Below, one piece after another: positions 1-5,200 of a DNA stretch of 5,200 nucleotides. The notes under the pieces are model-generated. The model was not told where the DNA came from and did no database searches. It was given only the letters and a program-made list of their open reading frames with translations. Origin of the DNA: Planctomycetota bacterium (GTDB taxonomy: Bacteria; Planctomycetota; Brocadiia; SM23-32); contig JAGXLK010000243.1 in assembly GCA_018334735.1 (NCBI GenBank), positions 1 through 5,200 of the forward strand. The letters run 5' to 3'. How positions within the stretch are numbered: position 1 is the first letter of the stretch; every line of letters begins with the position of its first letter. A program made the position numbers and the translations under genes.

Positions 1-1665
1 CCCCTCGGTCAAGGAGTAATGAATTCGGTGGGAATGGCCATGGCCGAAAGACACCTGGCGGCCATCTTCAATCAACCCGAACAGGAAATCGTCGGCCATT
101 ACACCTACGCTTTCTGCAGCGATGGCGATCTGATGGAAGGGGCTTCCCATGAAGCCGCCTCACTGGCCGGGCACCTGGGTCTGGGCAAACTGATCTGGAT
201 CTACGATGACAACCACATCAGCATCGAAGGCGAGACCGAGATTACGTACTCCGACGATGTCCCGGCGCGTTTCAAAGCCTACGGATGGCAGGTCATCGAC
301 CTGGGTGAGAAAGCCAACGACCTCGATGCTATCTCGGAGGGGATCGAGACAGCCCGGGGAGAACCCGACAAACCCTCAATCATTGTAATCCGGACTCACA
401 TCGGTTACGGCTCCCCGAACATGCAGGATACTCCGGATGCTCATGGCGCGCCCCTTGGCGACGATGAGATCAAGTTGACGAAAGGTTTCTACGGCTGGCC
501 GGAAGAAAAGAACTTTTGGGTCCCTGAAGAGGTTAAAGCCCACATGAGCCAGGCTGTCGAGCGAGGGCAAGAATTGGAAGCGGAATGGCGCCAGGCAGTT
601 GAAAAATACCGGGAAGACCACCCGGAACTGGCCGAACAATTCGACGCCTGTCTCTCCGGCGATCTGCCCGAGGGGTGGGATGAAGAAGTCCCGCAATTCA
701 AGCCCGAAGACGGTCCGATGGCCACCAGAAATGCTGGCGGAGATGCCCTGAGGGGAATCGCTTCGCGTGTTCCGTGGCTGTTGGGTGGAAGCGCAGATCT
801 TGCGCCTTCCACAAAAACGCTGCTTGAAGACACCGATTATTTCAAACCCGGGCAATACGAAAACCGCAACGTTGCTTTCGGCGTGCGGGAACACGTTATG
901 TGCGGCGCATGCTCAGGAATGGCCCTGCACGGCGGCGTGCGACCGTTTGCGGCAACCTTTTTTGTCTTCACAGATTACGCCCGTCCTTCCATACGGCTCG
1001 CCGCCATGATGGAGCTGCCGGTCATCTATCACATGACGCACGATTCCATCGGGATCGGAGAAGACGGTCCGACCCATCAACCGGTGGAACACCTGGCGTC
1101 CCTGAGGGCCATGCCGAACCTCTGCGTGATTCGCCCCGCGGATCCCACCGAGGCCGCTGCCGCATGGCGATGTGCGGTCAGCCGTCAGAACAGTCCCACG
1201 CTGATGGTCCTGACCCGGCAGAAAATGGATGTGATCGATCGCGAGAAGTATCCTTCGGCCGATGAGCTTTTCAAAGGCGCCTACGTGCTCTCACCCGAAG
1301 AAGGCAAAGAACCGGACATCGTCCTGATGGCCAGCGGGAGCGAAGTTGCACTTATCCTTGAGGCGCAGGAGGACCTCCGTGAAAACGGCGTGGATGCCCG
1401 GGTAGTCAGTTTCCCCAGCTGGGAGCTCTTCCGCGAACAGCCGCAGGACGACCGCGATGAGGTGATTCCACCAAATGTAAGCGCGCGCCTGGCGGTGGAA
1501 GCGGGGGCATCGACAGGTTGGCGGGAATGGATCGGAGATGACGGGGAAACGATCACGGTCGATCGGTTCGGAGCGAGCGCGCCCTATAAGGATAATTTCG
1601 AGCACTTTGGTTTCACGGTTGAAAATGTAGTGCAAACCGCCTGTGAAATGCAGGAATCAGACTGA
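1..1665 (+). CDS. tkt: Transketolase, 5'-truncated by the window edge
   Basis: This is a thiamine-diphosphate enzyme that moves two-carbon ketol units between sugar phosphates in the non-oxidative pentose phosphate pathway (and the Calvin cycle where present); it is cytoplasmic and normally a homodimer. The frame is open from base 1, where PLGQG of the conserved GPLGQG motif is already being read, so the ATG at 19 is internal and about 110 N-terminal residues are missing. Numbering from the edge, the ThDP/metal motif is SDGD (40-43) through YDDN (68-71), followed by ISIEG. HGAPLG follows near 142-147. The pyrimidine domain has GVREH with the catalytic Glu at 297, and HDSIGIGEDGPTHQP at 347-361. 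The C-terminal domain ends in DRFGASAPYKDNF. About 554 residues are visible; full-length family members have about 660-680. No frameshift or missing catalytic residue is seen. SDGD replaces the GDG of E. coli TktA, a variant I believe is common in other transketolases. Confidence 0.97.
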   Translation, partial: PLGQGVMNSVGMAMAERHLAAIFNQPEQEIVGHYTYAFCSDGDLMEGASHEAASLAGHLGLGKLIWIYDDNHISIEGETEITYSDDVPARFKAYGWQVIDLGEKANDLDAISEGIETARGEPDKPSIIVIRTHIGYGSPNMQDTPDAHGAPLGDDEIKLTKGFYGWPEEKNFWVPEEVKAHMSQAVERGQELEAEWRQAVEKYREDHPELAEQFDACLSGDLPEGWDEEVPQFKPEDGPMATRNAGGDALRGIASRVPWLLGGSADLAPSTKTLLEDTDYFKPGQYENRNVAFGVREHVMCGACSGMALHGGVRPFAATFFVFTDYARPSIRLAAMMELPVIYHMTHDSIGIGEDGPTHQPVEHLASLRAMPNLCVIRPADPTEAAAAWRCAVSRQNSPTLMVLTRQKMDVIDREKYPSADELFKGAYVLSPEEGKEPDIVLMASGSEVALILEAQEDLRENGVDARVVSFPSWELFREQPQDDRDEVIPPNVSARLAVEAGASTGWREWIGDDGETITVDRFGASAPYKDNFEHFGFTVENVVQTACEMQESD

Positions 1666-1697
1666 GGGCCAAAATGCTGGTCGGATTTGCCCTCTTT
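1664..1697 (+). terminator. Possible weak intrinsic terminator after transketolase
   Basis: GAGGGC (1664-1669) pairs perfectly with GCCCTC (1689-1694). With one bulged C, AAA (1671-1673) pairs with TTT (1686-1688), giving a nine-pair stem around a 12-base loop. The stem begins inside the stop codon and is followed only by TTT, so the U tract is poor. Position and GC-rich stem suit a terminator; the short T run keeps confidence low. Confidence 0.35.
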
Positions 1698-1933
1698 GCG
1701 ATCACAGTAAATGCCAGAGAACTGTAGGTCGGCATCGCCGAGGTGGACCTGCCGTTGGGCTGTGGCCATTTTTGCGAGACCAGCAGGAGATGGGATCCCG
1801 AGTCAACGATGGCAGTATTGGGTGAGAATACCGGTTCTATCGAGGCTCTCTTGAGCTACACACTCCTCCTATCCCGTCCCCCCGGAAGCCTAACCACACA
1901 GAAAAAGACAAACACTCGAGCCCCTGAGGGACT
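1698..1933. other. Intergenic stretch with no convincing gene
   Basis: Several short frames are open here on both strands. One reads 1668 onward on the + strand with a TAG at about 1728; another reads leftward from about 1850 on the - strand. None combines a start codon, a ribosome binding site and a recognisable protein motif. It may hold a decayed gene fragment or plain spacer. I see no strong inverted repeat, tRNA or rRNA. The segment 1861-1920 is C- and A-rich without structure. Confidence 0.4.
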
Positions 1934-2060
1934 CACTACGAACCTGAAATTGATATTTCAGTTTGCAATAACCCCGGGAACGTGCAAATCAGTGAAACGT
2001 GCTCGTAGTGGGCCGCTTCAGCGGTCCGTCCTGCGGTCAAACGGATAAAGCCGACGAGCA
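1934..2060 (+). ncRNA. Structured intergenic block, upstream part
   Basis: Perfect inverted repeats crowd this stretch. CTGAAAT (1944-1950) and ATTTCAG (1955-1961) form a 7-bp hairpin with loop TGAT. GGGCCGC (2010-2016) and GCGGTCC (2021-2027) form a 7-pair hairpin (one G-U) with loop TTCA. TGCTCGT (2000-2006) pairs with ACGAGCA (2054-2060), closing around that hairpin. CACTACGA (1934-1941) pairs with TCGTAGTG (2003-2010), closing around the first hairpin. The last two helices share bases 2003-2006 and cannot form together. I recognise no known riboswitch, ribozyme or RNA family. It may be a leader, the first half of the RNA proposed next door, or a structured DNA repeat. Strand is assumed from the flanking genes. 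Confidence 0.35.
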
Positions 2061-2100
2061 ACCGCAAACGATCGGGGCCCTGAAGGAGCTTAAGCATGGG

Positions 2101-2289
2101 CGAACTCCTCAAAACTGTGCCGCGTTCTGAACTCCAGCCCCGCGGGAGCGGTGCTGAAGTCCAGTCCGCTCCTCTTAATGCGGACTCGAGTTCAGCTGAG
2201 CCCGCCCGGCGGGCGAAGCGGGATTTATGCGCCTCGGGCGTACTTAAGGCGGAGGAGTTTCGGAAAATTTCCCCGCAGGGGGGGATATT
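2101..2289 (+). ncRNA. Candidate multi-branched structured RNA, unrecognised
   Basis: About 190 bases fold on paper into a closed multi-branch structure. The closing helix is AACTCCTC (2103-2110) with GAGGAGTT (2252-2259). Inside it, CTGAACTC (2127-2134) pairs with GAGTTCAG (2188-2195) and encloses two adjacent hairpins. Hairpin 2135-2156 has eight pairs, one mismatch and a GGGA (GNRA-type) tetraloop; hairpin 2163-2186 is AGTCCGC/GCGGACT with a 10-base loop. Still inside the outer helix are GCCCGC/GCGGGC (2200-2214) and TGCGCC/GGCGTA (2228-2242, one G-U). A last stem, TCCCC/GGGGA extended past a T-T mismatch, lies at 2266-2289. All these helices are compatible with each other. The GNRA loop exists only on the + strand, which favours that orientation. 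It does not match motifs I know for RNase P, tmRNA, SRP, 6S, group I/II introns or common riboswitches. A structured DNA repeat is the main alternative. Confidence 0.42.
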
Positions 2290-2403
2290 GGCACGAGTAC
2301 GATAGCGCCTTTCAATAACTGCGGGTTTTGTGCTTCAGGCGTTTCTCCGAACTCGCAGCTCGATTCGTTTTCAAGTTGCGAATTAAACAGAATTCCTTCT
2401 CAA
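2290..2403. other. Spacer between structured block and operon promoter region
   Basis: No gene or strong inverted repeat is seen. CGCCT near 2307-2311 could pair with AGGCG near 2337-2341, but five pairs over this distance mean little. The short + strand frame starting at 2328 runs into the sulfotransferase gene in another frame and is treated as spurious. Confidence 0.4.
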
Positions 2404-2432
2404 CTGCAACGAACATCGTTTGCCGTTATAGT
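2404..2432 (+). promoter_or_regulatory. Possible sigma-70-type promoter for the two-gene operon
   Basis: TATAGT (2427-2432) matches the -10 consensus at five of six positions. Seventeen bases upstream, CTGCAA (2404-2409) matches the -35 consensus at only three of six. Transcription would begin near 2438-2441, leaving a leader of about 60 bases before the sulfotransferase ATG. This is the best AT-rich promoter-like site in the gap, but the -35 is weak. Confidence 0.3.
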
Positions 2433-2487
2433 AAAATGCTGTGTTGGGTTCAGCCGAATCACTTTGACGAATCCGCTGTGGTCCATC

Positions 2488-2493
2488 AGGAGA
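2488..2493 (+). promoter_or_regulatory. Ribosome binding site fixing the sulfotransferase start
   Basis: AGGAGA ends six bases before the ATG at 2500. It decides the start in favour of 2500 over the in-frame TTG at 2464, which would add 12 residues that resemble no part of the family. Confidence 0.8.
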
Positions 2494-2499
2494 TCCAAG

Positions 2500-3249
2500 A
2501 TGCCTCCTTTACCGAATTTTCTGCACATCGGAGCGAGCAAATCGGCGTCAAGCTGGTTGTATTACATCTGCAAAGAAACCGAAGAGATTTATGTTCCCGA
2601 AACACCAGATAACGTGAATTTTTTCACTGTCCACTACCACAGAGGATTGGACTGGTATCGCGAAACATATTTTGCCGACGTCGGCGAGGAAAAAGCCGTT
2701 GGAGAGTTCAGCAATTCGTACATGTGCTACCGTCCCGCCCTCGAACGCATCGCGCGCCACATTCCTGACGTTAAGTTGACGATGACGCTTCGCCAGCCGA
2801 TTGAAGCGCTGTATCTGGCCTGGGCACACATTCACCTGAAAGACAAACCGTACGGTTTCGACGGTCGAAAGGGAATAGGAATTCCCCTCCAAAAATGCCT
2901 CCACCACCACGGCCACTCGTGGTTTCGGCTTTACATGGACCCGCGATTTTACGCACGCCACCTGGAGGCAATCTACGAATTCTTCCCGCGCGAGCAGGTC
3001 TGCGTGATGTTCTACGATGATCTCTGCGACGATCCAGGAGGCTTTCTGCGCCGGTTTTACGATTTCCTGGAGGTCAAAGGCAACCTTGAAACTCCGCTCA
3101 TCGATCAGGACATCAACCCCGACGCCGAAGATGCCGACGTGAAATCTCTGGATTCCGAGTTCCTGTCCGAGCTGCGAGACGTATTTGCGCCCGACATCCG
3201 CCATCTGGAAGATCTCACAGGACGTGACTTGAGCAACTGGTTGGAATAA
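2500..3249 (+). CDS. Sulfotransferase-like protein (PAPS-dependent family)
   Basis: This 249-residue protein matches the sulfotransferase fold of the bacterial and heparan-sulfate (NDST-like) type, which transfers sulfate from PAPS to a hydroxyl or amine of a carbohydrate or other acceptor. The N-terminus FLHIGASKSASSWL (7-20) is a variant of the 5'-phosphosulfate loop (usually G-x-x-K-S/T-G-T-T/S), with Lys14 retained. RGLDWYRETYF and the following GEFSNSY are typical of the NDST-like group. LRQPIEALYLAW (97-108) corresponds to the 3'-phosphate-binding segment: Arg98 is kept, but the Ser usually eight residues later is Leu106. The C-terminus LEDLTGRDLSNWL is also family-like. There is no signal peptide or membrane segment, so it is probably cytoplasmic. 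It is followed after 21 bases by the propeller gene, most likely in one transcript. Family assignment is good; the substrate is unknown, and reduced or altered PAPS binding is possible. Confidence 0.85.
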   Translation: MPPLPNFLHIGASKSASSWLYYICKETEEIYVPETPDNVNFFTVHYHRGLDWYRETYFADVGEEKAVGEFSNSYMCYRPALERIARHIPDVKLTMTLRQPIEALYLAWAHIHLKDKPYGFDGRKGIGIPLQKCLHHHGHSWFRLYMDPRFYARHLEAIYEFFPREQVCVMFYDDLCDDPGGFLRRFYDFLEVKGNLETPLIDQDINPDAEDADVKSLDSEFLSELRDVFAPDIRHLEDLTGRDLSNWLE

Positions 3250-3257
3250 TTGTTCAA

Positions 3258-3263
3258 AAGGAA
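3258..3263 (+). promoter_or_regulatory. Ribosome binding site of the propeller gene
   Basis: AAGGAA lies seven bases before the ATG at 3271, within the 21-base gap between the two genes. It supports 3271 over the TTG at 3250 directly after the upstream stop. An in-frame ATG at 3280 is a less well spaced alternative. Confidence 0.7.
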
Positions 3264-3270
3264 TCAAACA

Positions 3271-4635
3271 ATGCAAATCATGGAGTGGAATCCGGAAGAT
3301 GTGCCGGATTACAACGAAGGTTTTGGATGCGGTTGCATACAGAAGGATTTCAACCTCACGGAGATTCACGGGGAACGCGAAATGCTGCGTCACGGTTTCG
3401 TGCAGGATATCGACGGGGACGGCAAACCGGAGATTATAACGCGCACTATGAATGCCAATCGGGCGCGCGCCATGCGACTTTCGGATGCTTCGACAATCTG
3501 GGTAAGTCCCGCTATTGCTCCACCACCAGAAGAATCCGTCCAGATCAGTGATATAGACGTCGGCGATCTTGATGAAGATGGAACACCGGAAGTTCTGCTC
3601 GCATCCTATCAGGGTGACGTCATCTGTCTCGATGCCACTGATGGATCGCTGAAATGGCACCGAAGACTCGATTATCTGATCAATAACTCCAGTCTGAAAG
3701 TGCGAAAAATCGCACCGGGGCCGGGTAAAAATATCGCGCTGACAGTGGCCGAAAAAGTGGAACGTGAATCCTACGGCGGCGAACGTCCGCGCTACAACCA
3801 CATGGTCAAACCATCACTGCTCGTGCTGAACCATCGCGGAGAAACCGAATTTATTTGTGAAGAGTACGCCCCCCGAAACTCTGCCGGTCATTACACCTGG
3901 CCATTCGATATCGATAACGATGGATACTGCGAGATCGGATGCTGCGGGGAAAAGCAAGTTGTATGGTTTGACAATGACGGGACCCGACTTTTCAGTCTCC
4001 CTTCACCGGGGGAGGGCGGCCATCCCGATCATCTCTGGGTTTGCAACTGGGACACTTCCCGCGAGGGTCGCGAAATCATTTACCTCAACGGCACCAGGGG
4101 GGTAAAAATCTATAGCTGCTGGGGAGAACTGGTCCAGGAAGCCGATTATCCAAAAGATGTGGCGAGCCATCTGCAGTGGTTTTCTGTCCTGCCTGAGAGC
4201 GATCCTGCGGAACTGATTGCTTCTAATATTCGATCGGCCGATTCCAAACTCCTGCGTCTCAACCACGATCTGGAAGTGGTCTGGGGGCTGACCCTGCCGG
4301 TGGATCTCATGGTGGCAGGATATCTGGATTGGGACTCGGATGGCAAAGCGGAGATCGTCTGCGGAGGCACAGGGGGTGATTACCACTACCAGAACGGACC
4401 GCAGGAGTGTTCCCTCCACATCGCAAATCGCGATGGATCGGCGGCGTACTGGCACAGATGGCCGGGACTTTCCGATTGTTTCCCAATCGTTATGGATGAC
4501 GTGGATGCCGATGGTCAAAAAGAGATTGTCGTCACCGTTGGCGCCCACGACGGACCGGAGGGACGATTCTCCCTGCCGGAAGGGGAACACCTGCATCTGC
4601 TTGTCATTAAACCAACGAATGCAAAGGCGTTTTAG
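3271..4635 (+). CDS. FG-GAP/VCBS-type calcium-binding beta-propeller protein
   Basis: This 454-residue protein is built almost entirely of propeller repeats. Five DxDxDG calcium-binding loops are visible, at 46-51, 99-104, 213-218, 353-358 and 410-415, each followed within a few residues by an E-I/V strand (for example KPEI, TPEV, KAEIV). Between them lie PQQ-like strands such as GDVICLDATDGSLKWH and VVWFDNDGTRLF, and further degenerate blades probably fill 240-350. Similar propellers occur in rhamnogalacturonan lyases and in surface or secreted proteins, but no catalytic motif can be identified here. The N-terminus MQIMEWNPEDVPDYNEG is acidic, with no signal peptide, lipobox or membrane segment, which is unusual for a family mostly found outside the cytoplasm. 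A GCGC cysteine pair occurs near residues 19-22. It lies 21 bases after the sulfotransferase gene, and its end overlaps the converging gene by four bases. A binding or scaffold role is inference. Confidence 0.85.
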   Translation: MQIMEWNPEDVPDYNEGFGCGCIQKDFNLTEIHGEREMLRHGFVQDIDGDGKPEIITRTMNANRARAMRLSDASTIWVSPAIAPPPEESVQISDIDVGDLDEDGTPEVLLASYQGDVICLDATDGSLKWHRRLDYLINNSSLKVRKIAPGPGKNIALTVAEKVERESYGGERPRYNHMVKPSLLVLNHRGETEFICEEYAPRNSAGHYTWPFDIDNDGYCEIGCCGEKQVVWFDNDGTRLFSLPSPGEGGHPDHLWVCNWDTSREGREIIYLNGTRGVKIYSCWGELVQEADYPKDVASHLQWFSVLPESDPAELIASNIRSADSKLLRLNHDLEVVWGLTLPVDLMVAGYLDWDSDGKAEIVCGGTGGDYHYQNGPQECSLHIANRDGSAAYWHRWPGLSDCFPIVMDDVDADGQKEIVVTVGAHDGPEGRFSLPEGEHLHLLVIKPTNAKAF

Positions 4636-5200
4636 GGAGCTCGCGCTTCGATTCGCCTTCGGACGAAATCAGATAGCAGCGGCTGATCAGCGTTGCGGAG
4701 AACCCGGAGTATCGGACGCGCCTCTTTTGCAGGGATCTCGCCCAGAAGATTGATCGTCTGTTTCACCTCTTCGATAAACCGTCCGCCAGCCAGGCCCTGA
4801 GCGGCTCCCGCGGGGCGGGTTTTCAACACGGCATCGAGGCACGGTCGGGTCGCCCGCTGAAGGTGATAGAGCAAAATCTTAAAACGTTTCAACTCAGCCG
4901 TGCGTCGCCGCACACGAGCCCGGTCGTCGGGGCCTGAAGGACCCGTGGCAAGCGAGTGCCAAAGATTCGCAGAAGTCCTATCGCACAGGTCACGGTATTG
5001 CCCGAGCATGGCCCATTGACGGGCAAATTGGGCCGCGTACTTCTCAGGTTTCCACCGGCTGGCATAAGCCAACCAGCCGACCCGACGGAACAGGCTCTCA
5101 GAATCGAGACACGGCACCTCCGGAGCGGCCATGGAAAAACCTTTGCCGTCGGTGTATCGTTCTTTCACCTGCTCTTCCGTTCGGTTCCAGTCTTCAATGC
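4632..5200 (-). CDS. Unrecognised protein, C-terminal part, cut by right window edge
   Basis: The frame is open from the right edge (reading IEDWNRTEEQ) to a TAA at 4634-4632, giving about 188 residues. The GTG at 5168 is therefore probably internal, although a GGAAG a few bases upstream leaves it possible as a start. The visible part begins with GFSMAAPEVPCLDSESLFRR and YASRWKPEKYAAQFARQW, followed by a long stretch rich in Arg, Lys, Leu and Ala that looks alpha-helical (roughly residues 85-188 of the visible part), with no membrane segment or catalytic motif. The layout of a W-containing segment followed by a helical tail is reminiscent of the end of some glycoside hydrolases, but this is only a resemblance. 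It converges on the propeller gene, overlapping it at 4632-4635. Its codon usage and GC resemble its neighbours. That it is a real gene is likely; its function is unknown. Confidence 0.65.
   Translation of the reverse strand, partial: IEDWNRTEEQVKERYTDGKGFSMAAPEVPCLDSESLFRRVGWLAYASRWKPEKYAAQFARQWAMLGQYRDLCDRTSANLWHSLATGPSGPDDRARVRRRTAELKRFKILLYHLQRATRPCLDAVLKTRPAGAAQGLAGGRFIEEVKQTINLLGEIPAKEARPILRVLRNADQPLLSDFVRRRIEARAP

Noticed and set aside
118..129. Ser in place of the first Gly of the transketolase GDG cofactor motif.
   Set aside because: The rest of the motif is intact and, from memory, SDGD is a common form in other bacterial transketolases, so it is not a sign of inactivation.
1743..2048. 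A 101-codon + strand open frame in the intergenic gap.
   Set aside because: It has no ribosome binding site or recognisable motif, and its second half runs through the hairpin-rich block.
2266..2289. GC-rich stem TCCCC/GGGGA as a rho-independent terminator.
   Set aside because: It is not followed by a T run; it is better treated as the last stem of the structured block.
2096..2305. A 69-codon + strand open frame over the structured block.
   Set aside because: It coincides with the nested inverted repeats, has low-complexity Arg/Ser/Ala content and no protein-like pattern.
2464..2499. TTG at 2464 as the sulfotransferase start.
   Set aside because: There is no ribosome binding site in front of it, whereas AGGAGA sits at the right distance before the ATG at 2500.
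2548..3801. A 417-codon open frame on the minus strand across the sulfotransferase and propeller genes.
   Set aside because: It lies antisense to two well-supported genes and spans their junction, has no recognisable domain and has a Val/Phe/Ile-rich composition typical of an antisense shadow.

Overview
The window looks like a piece of a bacterial chromosome with moderately high GC. Genes are spaced loosely, and two starts carry clear Shine-Dalgarno sequences. A sulfotransferase beside a DxDxDG (FG-GAP/VCBS) propeller protein, together with long structured intergenic DNA, would fit a PVC-type or Poribacteria/Hydrogenedentes-like environmental lineage. That is an impression from gene content, not a phylogenetic result.

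Layout: (1) 1-1665, + strand: the C-terminal five-sixths of a transketolase, cut by the left window edge, with a possible weak terminator right at its stop codon. (2) 1666-2499: about 830 bases with no convincing protein gene. The first part (to ~1930) is plain. From ~1934 to ~2289 the DNA is dense in inverted repeats that nest into a compact multi-branched fold, and this is the best candidate here for an undescribed non-coding RNA or structured repeat. A weak promoter-like -10 lies near 2427. (3) 2500-4635, + strand: a two-gene operon with a 21-base gap, encoding a small PAPS-type sulfotransferase-like protein and a 454-residue calcium-binding-type beta-propeller protein that has no visible signal peptide. 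(4) 4632-5200, - strand: the C-terminal end of an unrecognised protein, cut by the right edge, converging on the propeller gene with a 4-base overlap of the two ends.

How the genes relate: transketolase is central carbon metabolism and seems unrelated to what follows. The sulfotransferase and propeller genes are probably co-transcribed and may act on the same sulfated or sulfatable carbohydrate or peptide; that link rests on adjacency only. I see no mobile element, CRISPR array, tRNA or rRNA in the window.
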